Shown: positions 12,691-25,799 of the stretch, one piece after another
Numbering within the stretch: position 1 is the first letter of the stretch
Layout of the letters: each line of letters begins with the position of its first letter
Origin: Protonemura montana
Taxonomy: Eukaryota > Arthropoda > Insecta > Plecoptera > Nemouridae
Direction: 5' to 3'
Length of the DNA: 64,000 bases
Assembly (NCBI GenBank): GCA_947568835.1
Contig: OX387605.1
Location: 24,927,775 to 24,991,774 of the forward strand
Program-made: the position numbers and the translations under genes
Notes under the pieces: model-generated
The model's input: only the letters and a program-made list of their open reading frames with translations
Database searches by the model: none
What the model was told of the DNA's origin: nothing

Positions 12691-14757
12691 ATAAGATTTC
12701 AAATGAATTTAGCGTTGTCTCGAAAATATGTCATTTCACCAATCAAAATCCTAAACATAACAGAAAATTAATTTAATAATGACAATCTACAGCAATCTTG
12801 AAAGGGTTTCACAGTTAAGCCTGTCAGTGGACTTGGCGTTATTTACCAGAGCGCTCCGCCACTGTGTCTTCCCCTGGCCCAGCGGCGACTGTATCGGATA
12901 TGGGTAGCTACGTCCGCTCTAAACATAGTTCCCAAAGTCGCATTGACTCTGATTTGAAATGCATTTCGATGATTTGTGTCCGTCCCTGCGAAGCGACGGA
13001 ATGTGTCATTGCATTTATTTGGCGTGCCAACGTGCGGTGGCATGGCAAGCGTGATCGATATCGGTCCATGATGACATCGGTCGGCCACCACGAGCACTCA
13101 CGCCTCGTTTTGCCCTTTTTTTTTGCAAATCTCTGCGCCCGTCCCGATACAAATACACACACATCGATGTGACATATCATAAATTAGCTGTCAAATTAAA
13201 ACACGGATTGATGTATTCCTCGTCGCATTTCCATCTGGCCGTGATAATCATATTTGAACTCTGATTTGCAACTCGTTTGCGAACACGAGCTGCGAAATGC
13301 AAAGCCAACATTTTAATCTTGGACATCTCGTGCCATACGATATCAGCGATCATTTTTGCTTGCGTCCCTCTGATAAGAAATCGCGCTATAATTGAACTGC
13401 AGGGGCATCTTGCATATAATGCGATCGAAGCATTCGTTGACATAAACTAGCATCGGCTAGCATCGGCTAGGTAAAACAAGTCCTATACATTCACTAGTAG
13501 TTGACGTCTGCTGATGACATTGACGAGCCATCGCACCGTGGCCAGGCGCACCACTCATTGATGCATTTCCTCTTTTGTGTGGAGCCTCATCTGCTCACGT
13601 ATGATGCGCATACGTGATCTCTCTGAGCTCAATTGGAATCAAACACGTCACCAAATAGGAAGCAATTTGTTAATCCCATTCACATGCCCGCCTGTCTGCC
13701 TTGTCTGCCGGGATCTGTTGGCATGGGAGTGATGCAAGCGCATGGGTCGTTGTTGTAGACCACGCGAGAGTCTAAAGGGCACATTAGAGTACTTATAGGG
13801 TTGGGGGATAACGGGGCTAATCGAACCCAATGGTTCAAAATGAACTGACCTCGCCATATCTTGTAGTGCATTGTTTTTACATCTGAGATATTAGGGATGA
13901 TCTACAATTGATACGTTGAAACTCTGTGCTCTCCCGGAAGTCTATGACTTGGGGCAAGATGCTTGCCGGGCCCGACGAAAATGGTCGACAAGATGGCTAT
14001 CCACCACCCCATGTTTGCTCTTTGGACATCTTTCTTATTTTACTAGGGTTGTCACGTCTAAAGTCGCGTCCCTTGGCAACGATGGTCATCGGCCGCAGAA
14101 CGAGGTTAGCCAGAGTCGCCTCTTTATTTGAAAAGAAAGATTATTTTCCGGTAAAACATTTGTATTGTGCTTGATTACGTTAGCAGCTCGTATAAAAGAG
14201 ACGTCCTGCAGGTTTTCGGAACTAAATCTATTACAAAAGTCAGCGTGCCTTTCAGCGAGTAAGCCTAATCTTGTCATCAAAACCTCTTTCGCTGCTATAC
14301 CTATCCTCAGATTTATTATATCAAGTATACTTTGTTTTAGCATTTCTTCCCATCTCTTTGATTGAAAACTAAAAGCATTTTGCCTCGCAGCTCGCCGCCC
14401 CATCCCCCCCGTTCACCACCCCTCGCGCAACGAAACTTGCGGATAACAACTCGTCGAATAACTCGCCTAGGGCGGAAAACTGCAGCAATAGCGTCCTCGT
14501 AGCCGCTAATTGCTCGGATTATGCCGACAAAACCAAGGTAGTAATGAGTGGATCTTCCTCGTAGCTCTGTCCGCTTCTTTACTCACCCAATGACAAGTTT
14601 GTTTCGAGTGTCGCCTCGCTCAGCTGCTCGCCGAAATGCTGCACCGGCTTCGTGGCGTGTACCTATTTGTTACACTGTTATTATTATTATTATTATACAC
14701 GCTATGCCGACGTTTCGTTATTCCCCCCAATTAACTTCCATGTGACGATTCGAAGTG

Positions 14758-14760
<3 letters not shown>

Positions 14761-14792
<32 letters not shown>
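14761..14792. repeat. (CT)n microsatellite
   Basis: About 31 bases of uninterrupted CT dinucleotide, preceded at 14678-14696 by a (TTA)n run of six units. The CT run keeps one frame open on both strands, producing Ser-Leu and Arg-Glu peptides that are not genes. Confidence 0.95.
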
Positions 14793-14795
<3 letters not shown>

Positions 14796-17715
14796 TCGTT
14801 TTCTCACGAGGGGACGTACTTCGCGCTCTCTCGCACGTCGTTTCGTTGTCGAAAAGCTTCTCGACAAACGAAATCTCCGTCTTCCTCTGTATTCCCATTT
14901 TCCAGCAGCGACTAAAAGCGTATAATTTTTTATTTCCAAGAAAATACCGCTCATTATATGTGATATTATATGAAAAGAGATTCTCATTAAAAATTAAATG
15001 AAACTGATATCGTTATTTTCGTTTGAAAGCGTCGGGGATATTAGACTGGGGACCGGCAGTCGGCCTGGGCCATCCGTAACCGTGCGCCTGTGGTGTAGGC
15101 AGCAATACACACCCGGGTGTGGCCAAGGGTAGGCTAGCTCGCAGGCGCGCCGAGCTGGTCACGATTTCGGCCGGTCGACTGTTTGCATGCTCATTACTCT
15201 CGTCTAGACGGCCAAGAAGACGAACCATCCTGAGGTACATGTCATGTCTCGACTCGCTCTGACCCAGTGGGTCGTGATCGTGTTGACAGAATGGACAGAC
15301 CGTAGTTTACTTTATATAACAAGCAAACAAATAGCATTACTTGGCTTGAGAAATCTATTTGCCAAAGCCCCTTTGAATACATAAGCAACCCGCACTACGA
15401 TTCTACTTATTTCTTATGTCTCCAAATAGAAATTCAAAAAATCTAACATTTTTCTTTTCCGTGTCAAAGAGTATCGTTCTGCGGCTGCCAGTTAGAACGG
15501 GACACTAATTCTAACTCTGCGGTCAAACATTGTTTACGACACCAGGCCTATGTTTAGCCTGGTATTATCCAGCCGCCACTTAATTATTGTAATGAGCATG
15601 TGCGCTGAAAAACAAGTATTTCCTGGTTACTGTACACCACGTCTCAGCCAGCCCGTCTTCTTCCTCAACTACAAACCACGAGCCTATATGTGACCTTACA
15701 CCATGATACTTATACCTATGTTTTCTTTCTTCTAGGTAAGTGTCTTGGCGGCAGCTGCCATCTGAAATACCGCACCGCACTCGTAACGGTAGGGATCCTT
15801 CGAGACTCCAACCACTTTAAGCGAATGCCAAACCGTGTCATCGCAAGACGGTCCGGGGTTCTACCTAATGATGTTAAACGACGCACTGCTTTGACAACGA
15901 CTCCCTTGAGGCACTGTCCGAATTGCGCCTGCCATGATGGTATGATGACTAAGTTCCTGGTCTACATCACGGTAATCCATCGATTTGGTCAACGCATTCC
16001 AACAGCAGGGTCGATTTCCATGCACCCGGGCGTCGAAGTCTCTGCAACGCCTCTCCCCACAAAACTCTCACATGCTCGCGCCGATGATCGATGGCTGGAA
16101 ACAATATGTGAGCTGCCCACTCTGACAATATTTGCTTTCATCTCTTCTCTCAGCGTCAACGCGAGACAAAACCATGTGTGTTTTTAAACATCTCAATATC
16201 CATCCGCCCCCCCATTAGGGTTTCGGTGTCCCCTCTGGCACCGTGGGCATGTGTGCCACTGCAAAAACGCCCCTGCACTGGTCGAGATAATCGCCCCCCA
16301 TCGATGCGCGTGTTTACGCATCGTGCGTAGTGCGTAGCTGTCAGTGGTGATGACGCAACATAATGCGATCGATACGCACTCGGTGGACGAAACCAGGGCA
16401 AAACGTCCCAATTATCAGGGTAAGCAGATTTAGCTGTCATGGTGACTCTCCGTTGGTTGACGGTGTGGAGTTTCGTCCGTCCTTTGAAACTTTGCACCGT
16501 CGAGTGCGGATTTGGGGTGATCATGTTTATGAGGAACGACGGGCTGGACTCGGTGGATTAGCGACCTCCCCTAAGCGATGAGCGTTGTACGGAGGTGGGC
16601 GTCGTGGAAACGGAGGGTGGCGTTCGCGGGTTGTGCCACGCGCTCGTGTGGACGCAATTTACAAGGCTCTCACAACTGACAAAAAGAATTCTGAATTCTA
16701 GGGATCCTCTATAATTAATTCTGATTTAGTTGGTATGGAGGCTGGCTCTTTGTAGGTTCGCGTCACTGTAAGAGAGGAAATGGTTCACGGATGCCGATGG
16801 ATTCTAAGAGAAATGTGTATCAAAATTCCACTCGACGGAAAGATTATCAGCCATCTTGTCTTTGTATTTACTCGTATAAATACGTAATTGACTGCACTTA
16901 AAAAAAAAAACGCCCATCCGTATAGTAGAAAGGAAATATGCTTTATTGGCCATTAACAAATGTGAGTGTCCACTCACCTGCGACTCCGACGGCGACGCTG
17001 TTTTTGACAGTAACATGTGGCCTACATGTGTGTCGACGTCGCGACGCCTTCCGGAAGCGTCACTAATGCTTGGCGGCTGTAGTTCCGGCGTCGGGGCGCT
17101 AATGGTGCCGCGATGGGCTTTATCCTGCACTCGCCACGGCGCCCTGCCGCTGTCGTTGTGTGGCGACTTGATATACCGTCTTGATGGCTTGGCCAAGACA
17201 ACTGAATACTGTCGTGCGATTTGATTTATTGCTCAAAATTGGGACTAAGACAAATGAAATAAGTTTGCTTTTGAGAGTTTTTCCAGTGAAAACGAGATGT
17301 TTAACTGTAACGTGTGGAGATGTACTTTATGCTACGCTATTAGTTTGCCAGTTTGATTGGCTGACCGAAGGTAATTTTTTTCTCAAGTTACCGCATCTTC
17401 TTGGTATTTACAAACCGACTAAAGGTCGGTAAAATTTTGCTAAAACTTTTTGGAATATCCCCTGACAATTATGTTAATGGTCCGGCCACTTACAAACTTG
17501 AAGAAGCCGATTTGCAAGAAAATTAATGACTTGAGTTTGCCAATCTTCCCTCAAAATTGCAAAAAATAAAATGGACCTTAAGGACCTCCGTCGGTGTCGG
17601 TGAAAAATATCAACCTCGCCCTTCGCGCAGACGACACTCGTCCCTATTTGGAGCATCGCCATCCTCCTATCTCTGATTAAACAGATTTCTGCTCAACGAC
17701 GCTGACAGCGCTTCG

Positions 17716-17765
17716 CAGCGCCTCTCAGCGCCTCTCAGCGCCTCTCAGCGCCTCTCAGCGCCTCT
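17716..17765. repeat. 10-bp tandem repeat (CAGCGCCTCT)
   Basis: Five consecutive units of CAGCGCCTCT, the last running into TGACGCC. The preceding CAGCGCTTCG is a diverged unit. It is a short GC-rich minisatellite. Confidence 0.9.
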
Positions 17766-18492
17766 TGACGCCCAATGTTTTATCGTCGACATCGTGGACC
17801 TCTCGTCGAGTGCCCGTGACGAGTCGTCGCTTCAGGAGATTAGTCCAAGGGCTGGACCATCGCTCTCCTCTGTGTCCCTAGACTAGAGTGTTTATCAGCG
17901 AGATTTTTCAACTCTCTTTTGTCTCTGCAAGCATTGCATCGACCCGAGGCGTCGCGGGCGTCGGCATTTGCGGCGTCGTCGGCGCTCGAAATGCCAGAGC
18001 AGCGTCGCAGTGACACGAAGCTTGCCGCTCGTTACTTAAGGCGATATCATTGCCAGTCAAATGTCTCGGTATTGTTGTGTTTCTCGTGAACACTGGTGGC
18101 GTTATTTGTTCATCTGTTTGTTCACAATAATTGTGACTTACGGAGCGGCCATTGTGGGTAGAAACCCCATCGGGAAAGATAACATAATTTCCAATTTGAT
18201 CCTTTTGTTTTTCTGCTTTCACAGACGATAAAAAGCCACAGGGATCGTTCTGTCTTCACTCTTTTTAATTTCATTGTTTGATTCGCTTTTTGATTTCCAC
18301 GTGATTGCATCAGCGGAGAAAATCTCTTGTCAAACTGTGCTGGCCGCGAAATCCCCACGACGTCTGTCCCAGCACGCGACGCGTGTTCCTCTCTCTGTCC
18401 GTTGCAATTCATTTGCACAATTCAAGTCGGCGAATCGGGCGGGTCGCGTGTTGGGCCGACTGGCGCCTCTGAGCCCCCACCCGTGTTAGGGA

Positions 18493-18508
18493 GGGGGGGG
18501 GGGGGGGG
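18493..18508. repeat. Poly-G tract, 16 bases
   Basis: Uninterrupted G run after GGGA. It is one of twelve poly-G/C tracts of 13 or more bases in the window. Confidence 0.95.
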
Positions 18509-19323
18509 CGTCTAATCGAGCATGAGCAGAGTTGATCCGAACGCAATCATCGAGATAACAGTTTCATTGAAGGCAGCGATCTGCACACGCGGCTGCCGAG
18601 AGATCGGCGGGTTCGCGCGGTGCCCGACGACGAGGACAAACTTTTCCAATTTCGTCGGTATAATCCGGACATTTTTCAGCCCCCCGTCGATCAGCGCCTC
18701 CCAGTGCTGGAGGTGGGCGCCGCTGGACATTTCAAAAGCCAGAGGGTGACATCCGCGTTTTCAAATGTATTTCAAAGATTTTTAATAAAATTACGCACGG
18801 AGTTGTGATCGTTAGATTTGTTGGTATAAAATTTATTCAACGCTTTCTGCTCAGCCTCCGGATTTATGGGAAGTGAGAATGTGAGAGGTCTTAGAATTGT
18901 GTTCCTGGAAAATGGTTTCTTAAAAATATCATCTTGGCGTCTTAGACGGGAGATGAATTGCCCAAACCCTCAAGGCAGCGTAAAATAATGGCACGGAGGT
19001 AGAAATTAGAACCGGATTTTAATCCAAAGAACCCGATTTCCATAATAATTGGAATTGAAATTGATGTTTCATCGCAGTGCACATAGTGTATTCAAATCGC
19101 ATCGCACTGTGAATGCATCAATGAAATCATTATGACTGCCTCTGAACATATGCATGCTTTCGCGAGGAGTCCAATTGATACTACACTCACATATCCCCGA
19201 GCAAATTTGTGATTACATTTTAATTAACATTTACTCAGAGTCATCCGAATTCAGCTAAATCTACATGAGATCATATTTGCTTGCGGAATTCTTTGTTGCT
19301 TCGTTAGCCGCGGAGAGCCGCCA

Positions 19324-19364
19324 GTAATAATAATAATAATAATAATAATTGTAATAATAATAAT
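19324..19364. repeat. (TAA)n microsatellite
   Basis: TAA repeats interrupted once by TTG. A second, longer block of the same kind lies at 19570-19620 and contains a central poly-A. Confidence 0.9.
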
Positions 19365-19569
19365 TGTTTGTCTAGTTCTTGAACGTGACATTTAAACTAT
19401 GATCGCTGCGATACTTTATAAATTTAGGTCAATACAATGTCATTTTCGATGTTCTGGTGTTCAAACCATAGAATTGTTAACTAATAACGATATTAATTAT
19501 AATAATTATGTAAACTATTGCACTGTTTAATCTTAGTCACAGGGCATAAAGCCCAAAACTAACTAAACC

Positions 19570-19620
19570 CAATAATAATAATAAAAAAAAAAATAATAAT
19601 AATAATAATAATAATAAAAA
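19570..19620. repeat. (AAT)n microsatellite with poly-A core
   Basis: AAT units, then an A-rich interruption, then nine further AAT units and an A tail. It lies about 70 bases before the palindromic hammerhead-like repeat at 19686. Confidence 0.9.
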
Positions 19621-19685
19621 TCTGAAAATATATATGGTTTGTGTATATGGCAAATTATAAATCAAAAGTTTGCTTAAATGCGTAC

Positions 19686-19975
19686 TTTTAAGAAAAACTA
19701 TTTGAAGGGCTACTAAATTTCTACTAAAAACTAAATACTAAATTTAGGATGCTTGAACTTGGTAATTGTTATAATTTTATGTGGTTCTTTTGTTATTGGA
19801 AAATAGTCAGGACTGCTCTAACCCTTGAAGAAGTAACTAGTACATGTTACGAAACGTCGGGAAATTTAGTTGCCCTTTACTTAGCATTCAAAACCCATTT
19901 CAAATAGTTTTTCTTAAAACTAGTGCTAAGGATAAATCAAGTAGACATGAGTCTTAAAACAATCATAAATGCGTT
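19686..19975 (+). mobile_element. Hammerhead-like dispersed repeat, copy 1
   Basis: The core TTGAAGAAGTAAC, loop TAGTACAT, GTTACGAAACGTCGGG lies at about 19825-19861. It is followed by a body shared with the copies at 38242 and 62888: GGGAAATTTAGT, CCCTTTACTTAGCATTCA, AAATAGTTTTTCTTAAAAC, and CAAGTAGACATGAGTCTTAA. The upstream TATTGGAAAATAGTCAGG is also shared with the 38 kb copy. An inverted partial arm, AAGAAAAACTATTTGAAGG, lies at about 19689-19720, so this locus is partly palindromic. The first base of the hammerhead-type CTGANGA box is T here (TTGAAGA). I read this as the terminal repeat of a retroelement; no coding part is visible nearby. Confidence 0.5.
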
Positions 19976-21049
19976 CTATCGTTGTTATCAAAGGTAAGAC
20001 GTTCATCGTCGACCTCACAGCGTGGAAGTTGTGTTTTGCGACTGCGACCTGCACTTTCATCTCGAGTATAGCGTCGTCTAAAGAGGAAAGTGCCAGCTAG
20101 ACATTCGTCTCTATTTCCTTGACAAATAAAAACCTAGTTAGGAGACTTGGCGCGCACTCTCGCGCCGGCGAAAGTATCTATATAAGAGTAAGACCAACTT
20201 CGAAATTAAGGAATGGTTCTGAAAGTTTGTTTGGTGTACGGGACCGACTCGCTGACAGTACGGGCCGACTCCAAGCTGACAAAAGTTTCCAGCGTCGAGG
20301 GCGAGTTTCAATTTCGAGTTTCGATGCCTTGTGAAATTTAACTCGTACTAGAAAGTTGGATTAGATATTCTTTTACGGGGCAGCTACCCATTCTCACGTG
20401 AAAATAATCCGTATTTTTAAACATCACTCAGAAGCGTGCTAATGGCTGCTTTGAAAATCATTATTTTGTTGACATGTTATGCATGAAAAGGGATGCGGCT
20501 CACGGCATTGGTTTTCATGTTTCAACAATATTTGATTCTTCAGACAACGCTAGCAACTGAAAGGGAGTTTCACCCGAGGCCAACATAGCCCCTTTGTCAA
20601 TATATCGTTGAACCGACAGCGAGTTGGGTTATAATTGATATCATGTACCTGTGCGCTTGGCTTGTTTTCATTCGGTGAAAGGAGTCATGTCACAGGAAAA
20701 CGTATCGTCGCCGAAAACGACCGGATGAATTGTAGCCAGTCTTGAGGCCACGCACAGTTTGAAAAATAAAAGTAATACGAATTGGAATTGCGCGCAGCTC
20801 GCCGCGAATTTCCAAACGATATTTCACTGGAAACGCGCGCTGTCCCATGGCATTTCCCCGTTTCAGCGCCAAGTGCTATTGCTTTTTGTAGCCGATCTTT
20901 TATTATTAAGTATTTCTATACAATATTAAATCTTGTTATACTATATTTACATTCAAATTGTCGACGGCAAAGTAAAGAAATTTCGCGGCGACGGGAATTG
21001 CCAATTAAGCATTGGATGGCTGCTTGCAATTGTTGATTCCCCTTTCCAG

Positions 21050-21165
21050 GTAAACACACAATAAGACCACGTGATTTCTTTTCCGGCGATATTCAAGTTG
21101 CCTCCTTGAAAGCGAGTCTCGATCATTCTCAAAAACTCGCGGATATTGATGGCGTGGGCGTCGAG
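21050..21165 (+). other. Weak candidate exon
   Basis: A pyrimidine-rich CCCCTTTCCAG ends at 21049 and a strong donor GTCGAG/GTAAGA follows 21165. Between them one frame is open for 38 codons (acceptor phase 1, donor phase 0), including the segment FFSGDIQVASLKASLDHSQK. The donor phase would be compatible with the exon at 49099, but one in three random pairs would be. There is no recognisable domain and open stretches this long are common by chance, so this is only a candidate. Confidence 0.15.
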
Positions 21166-21440
21166 GTAAGAATTCGAACCTTTACATCACTGTGCGCAAA
21201 TAACAATCGTACAATGCCAAGCGCCTTTTTATTTCACGCCAACTTTCTTATACGTTCCAAAGGCAGTAATCTTCGACATCAATCAAAAGAAGCTGTGATT
21301 CAAACGAGAATTTAATTGCATAGATTGTTCATATGCATGCATTAAATTACATCTTACAATAATTGATAGTACACGTCGATATACTCATGCTACTTTATCC
21401 ACTCGACACTTTTCAATCATATATATTATTTTATTAGCGA

Positions 21441-21670
21441 TGCACGTGCAGGTGTCAGCCGTGCAAATGTGCACTAAGCTTAGTGCATCAGACTGCATGC
21501 ATGTAACTCGCATCACACAATTGCATCTGATTAATGCACCTATCTCGCGCAGACCGGCTTATGAATAATATATGCTGATGCATCTCCACTAAATGCAGTT
21601 TCATAATGTGCAGGACAGTAATTGCATGTGCATTGAGTGCATCACGGGACTGCATCGCTTATTTTACTGC
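21441..21670. promoter_or_regulatory. Dense TGCA cluster (possible regulatory element)
   Basis: The palindromic tetramer TGCA occurs 17 times in 230 bases, against about one expected, in varied contexts such as GATGCACGTGCAGG, GACTGCATGCATG and AATTGCATGTGCATTGAG. The copies are not a tandem repeat because spacing and flanks differ. Three or more further copies follow to 21800. ATGCA and GTGCAAAT resemble halves of POU/octamer sites, so an enhancer is possible, but no function is shown. Confidence 0.35.
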
Positions 21671-24004
21671 ACAATTCCAAGTAAATACTATAGATTCGAT
21701 GTCTGTCTGCGTTTGCGTTCGCTACAGAGACTTTTAAATCACAATTGCCAATGGCAATGCACAGGCAACTATTGCCGAGATGGGCGTGCATATAATTGCA
21801 TGCTTCACGGCAAACAAATACCATGGTCTGCGATTATGAGGCAGATGAAAACGAGCGAGCGATGTCAGAACACGAAGTACGGAATTACAGCCTCCAAGCG
21901 AGCTAAGTGTAGGTACACTCAAATCATCATACGCCCATTCCATTGTATTTGTACATCACTCTTCCATGACTAAAAAAAATCCATTTTTACCTCTATGCTT
22001 CATTGTGTACTGCTGCAGCAACGATAATTGAATTGCTAAGTCCCATCCAAGCCTAAAAGCGTACATCGATATCTCAGACGACTTCAATAACCAACGTTCA
22101 AACACTATGTTCGATCACATGGTCGCAGGCCTCCGTTTTATGTTTTACCATGGACCGTATTTAAACCCCGGTGACCTGACATTAATATCAGCTGTACTGC
22201 ATAAGTAGGTACAGTGGTTCAACTCTAGGTGCCCCCTTTGCGCGACCCCATATGTGCTGATACCCTGGACCAGCTACCCCATACACGACACGGGGAGGCA
22301 AGGCCCAAAGTAATGTTTAATTGCCTGACATGTTCTCTGTGCAATGGTCCACCGTTGTGCACTCATCCTCGTTCAAGTGGTTTTAGTGGGACCAAGTTTA
22401 ACTATTTAGCGGTGGAAAGTTTAACTAATGCATGGACGACTCGCGGCACTACCACCAAGTTTCTCGCAGAGAATCACACACTGCACACGTGCCTCAAGAG
22501 GAGAGGCTCGAGGTGTAATGCTGTTTGATCTCGCTATTGTTTAATGTATGCACTTGAACACTCGTTAAGACTGACTATGTAACTAGGACTGATGTATGTA
22601 GGGTGTATCAAGATAAGTTTGTGACGGTGCAAGGGGATGAGTTAGTAGACACATTGGAAGACAGACTTCGGTGTTTGAAAGAACTGCAAGTTTGCGCTCG
22701 TGTGAGTAGCTCGGACCGCCGCACGAGTTTTGTGGGAGTCGGGACCTCATAACGCCAGTATGGGCACAATGTATGGCATCGCCGGTTTTATACGACGTGG
22801 TCGGATATACTCGACGTCTTTTCTCTCCTTTGTCGTTCGAAGTAAGGTAGTTTGCGCACGCCGAAATTAATTCCGCCGAGAAGTTAGCGCCCCGTGATGT
22901 TTAAAGTAGGTACCTGCCGGCGTAATACAGCGACCGACCGGCGCCCGCCCGCTCGGCTATGACGCCGTCTTCCAAGAAAATGATCCTTGCCAGTTTCCAC
23001 ACTGCACGTCGCCGCTATAAATTGTAAAGGTAATGCTTGTAATTAAGTTTTCCACTGCTCTGGTAGCTGCTAGCAGATGATACTCTGCACTGGCGAGTAA
23101 ATTTTCTTCGCTCGTGTTATACTTGACTGGCGCCCCTGGAGTTTAACGGGCTCCGTGTTACTTTATATTAGTTGGTGCACTCTCGACTCGCTCCTGTGAG
23201 CCCGCGACTGACGCCAGTTATTCGCGCACTTATCAGGTGGTATTGCCGCGGCTCTGGAATTCATAGACATCACACAGTCTTTGCAAACGGGGCTCACAAT
23301 TCGTGTAAGTTGCTAGTTCCAAGGGTTAATCGTTTTCTACTTGGTCGTCCCATCCAAGAGTTGCAATGTGACATGCATTGCACTAACTCCAAGCCAGAAT
23401 GTCGCACCGGAGAGCATGTATACGCAGGTGAGGTGTACAAAATCACCCTCGTCCTTGCAGTAACCGTCAAAGATTTGAAAATGTTCGACCACGTCCGTAG
23501 CTACTGCAGCGCCAGCGACAAGCAACTTAACTAAATTTCAGCCTAGACTCGTTACTTTTGCGATTTAAACTTCTGACGGATGGTTTTTGCCTTGCAGTCT
23601 TGAGGTTAACAAAGCGAGATTGACTTTGGCGATACATTTACTGTGAAATGAGGTCGAACAAGTTACCGAACGGCCAATTCTCCTGCAGACGGGCGATTCA
23701 GTTTGGTGAGACGGAGTTTGTAATTTAGCTAAAAAGAGTCTTATTTTTTTCCGAATTATACCCCACACCAGCCAGACATGGTAGACACTGTGTAGTAGCT
23801 CGCTGCAGTCATTTGTCTGCCGACACGACGCCGCTTTAAGTGCTAACTACTCTACTTATCTTCATGTAAGACGAACACTTTTCTGCATGCAGTTTGCTTC
23901 GCGCGCTCGCTTAGCGAGATAAATGGCCTTCTTGTAGACTTTCCGCAAAGTTGTAATAAATTGCTTTCGCGGCGATTAATCACGAAGCGCTTCTCTTTTA
24001 AGAT

Positions 24005-24025
24005 ATTATATATATATATATATAT
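24005..24025. repeat. (TA)n microsatellite
   Basis: Uninterrupted TA dinucleotides within an AT-rich stretch. A similar run of 17 bases lies at 52386-52402. Confidence 0.9.
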
Positions 24026-25498
24026 GTGTTTTTTTTCATAGCGATACATACGCAGTATAAAGAGTAGATTTATTCTTCCAATACTTTGCTCGCCGTGCAC
24101 CGCGGTATTCTGATTTGCCAATTAGTTGCTTCTTTGCATCGAAAGCAAATAAATTGAGAGCTTTCTAGTTTCTACCCGCGATACGCGTTTGACTTTTTGT
24201 CGGGCACAATCGCATTTCGCCAACACACTTTCAGAAGCGAGGGAGGATATTTTAAAAAACGAATCGTTATAATTTCATTCGTACAAAACTCTCATTGCAA
24301 CGCATCAGAGATGAAAGCGATAGATTCTCTGAGCGAAAACATTTCTTTGGAACGTCTCTCTGGTCTCCAGCCCGTGTTGACGACGGCGTCCTCTTAAGCC
24401 GTCGTCGGCGTCGCAATTTCCCCGAGATGGAGATGCTAATGCAGAGCTCGCGACGTCGGCGTCGTATTATAATTCCCCCTGAACGCTTCCCCCGGCGTTA
24501 GCGTCGGCGGTGACGGAGAGTGGTGTCTACCTACTTGATCCTTGCCTGCACCTGCGTACCGGGGATATGAATAAGTAATTCCTTGATCGTAGTGATCGAC
24601 GGCGAGCGCCCGGCAATTGCAGGCAATCATGTCGGATGTGATTTCCGACGACACGGTTCGTTAAATTTCTCTCTCTCCCCCCTCCCCCCCCCCACTCATC
24701 TTATGCTTTTCCGGAGACTTCGATGCGTGGAAAGCCGCAAATCTCCGCAGATTCTCGTCTCCCCACCACCCATAGCACTGCGACAGTACCCAGGCTAGGT
24801 ACTCGGCGATGGAACTCCTGTGAAGTGGGACGTTTGGCAACCGCAAGTCGTGTCAGATTTCGATCCATTTGTGCAGATAGCCCAGGGCTGGGAACTCGGT
24901 TTGGAACTCGGCTTTCGATCGACTCCGCGTTCAGATGTCTGATTGGTCAGAATCCTTAAATAAATAATTAACATCCCTCCTACTCGGCAATCTTCTTGCT
25001 TGATGTTTGATCAGACTTCTCTTTTTTTTCCAAAGAGCAACTCTAAAAGGATTTTTTTACCTTTTATCATAAAACCTAGAGCAATGCAACATGAAACTTA
25101 TAATTCGCAGAGGAATAAGGAAATGTGAATCTAATATATTCATAAAATGGAGTAAAAAATGAAAGAAAATTAGGACTTGCTTTCGGAAAACTCAAATTAA
25201 TCTTGTCTTAGATAAGAAAATTACCATTTTCTTTAGCTCGTGCGTTTTTCTTTTGCCAAGCGTCGTGCAAGGAATCGGCGCAAGAGAGAGCGTCGTCGCC
25301 GTCGTCTTGGAGCGAGAGCGCGGCCACGGGGTCGGCTAATTGGTCTACAGGATGTCGAAGTTGTCCCTTCAGCGTTGTCAAGACCGTGACGAGCCGCGAG
25401 TGCAGTTATTAATTCGTGCAACGCTCACCAGGAGCGCATCGATCGCGACTGCAGGCATCAGGTGCACACATACTGCACTCGGTGGGTGGTGGGCGGCC

Positions 25499-25527
25499 GG
25501 GGGGGGGGAGGGGGGGGGGGGGGGGGG
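25499..25527. repeat. Poly-G tract with one A
   Basis: Ten G, one A, then eighteen G, preceded by GGTGGGTGGTGGGCGGCC. The block has several G-runs in a row and could form a G-quadruplex. Confidence 0.95.
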
Positions 25528-25593
25528 CGCTAGACGGTGCATTCAATGCACTCCTCCATAGCAACCTGACATTGTTTAGCACTGCTTTCAAAC

Positions 25594-25619
25594 CCACACA
25601 CACACACACACACACACAT
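25594..25619. repeat. (CA)n microsatellite
   Basis: Thirteen CA dinucleotides, about 65 bases downstream of a poly-G tract. Confidence 0.95.
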
Positions 25620-25778
25620 ACACTACCTTATCGATTATAAATTGCATCGGCCAGCCTCAAATAGACGCCAAAATGACGTCATGTCTGGACGCGAGGCGGC
25701 GGCGTCGGTGGCGTCGACGTCAACTCATCTTGTTAAGCCTGTCTCGTGGCTAGACATCGAACGTCGCTCACCCCGACG

Positions 25779-25799
25779 CCCCCCCCCCCCCCCCCCCCC
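25779..25799. repeat. Poly-C tract, 21 bases
   Basis: The run is embedded between GACGC blocks: CCCCGACG precedes it, and GACG plus a shorter C run plus GACGC follow. This mixing of poly-C and GACGC is repeated elsewhere in the window. Confidence 0.95.

Larger units (their letters stand above)
12700..19680. other. Non-coding stretch with microsatellites
   Basis: No supported gene. It holds the CT, TTA and TAA microsatellites, the 10-bp array at 17.7 kb and a G tract. A minus-strand frame at 14086-14403 (105 codons) has a protein-like composition but no motif I recognise and no splice support. Confidence 0.5.

Noticed and set aside
21160-21190. B-box-like GGTTCGAATTC on the minus strand as a tRNA gene
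   Set aside because: No A box lies at the expected distance and no cloverleaf can be drawn.
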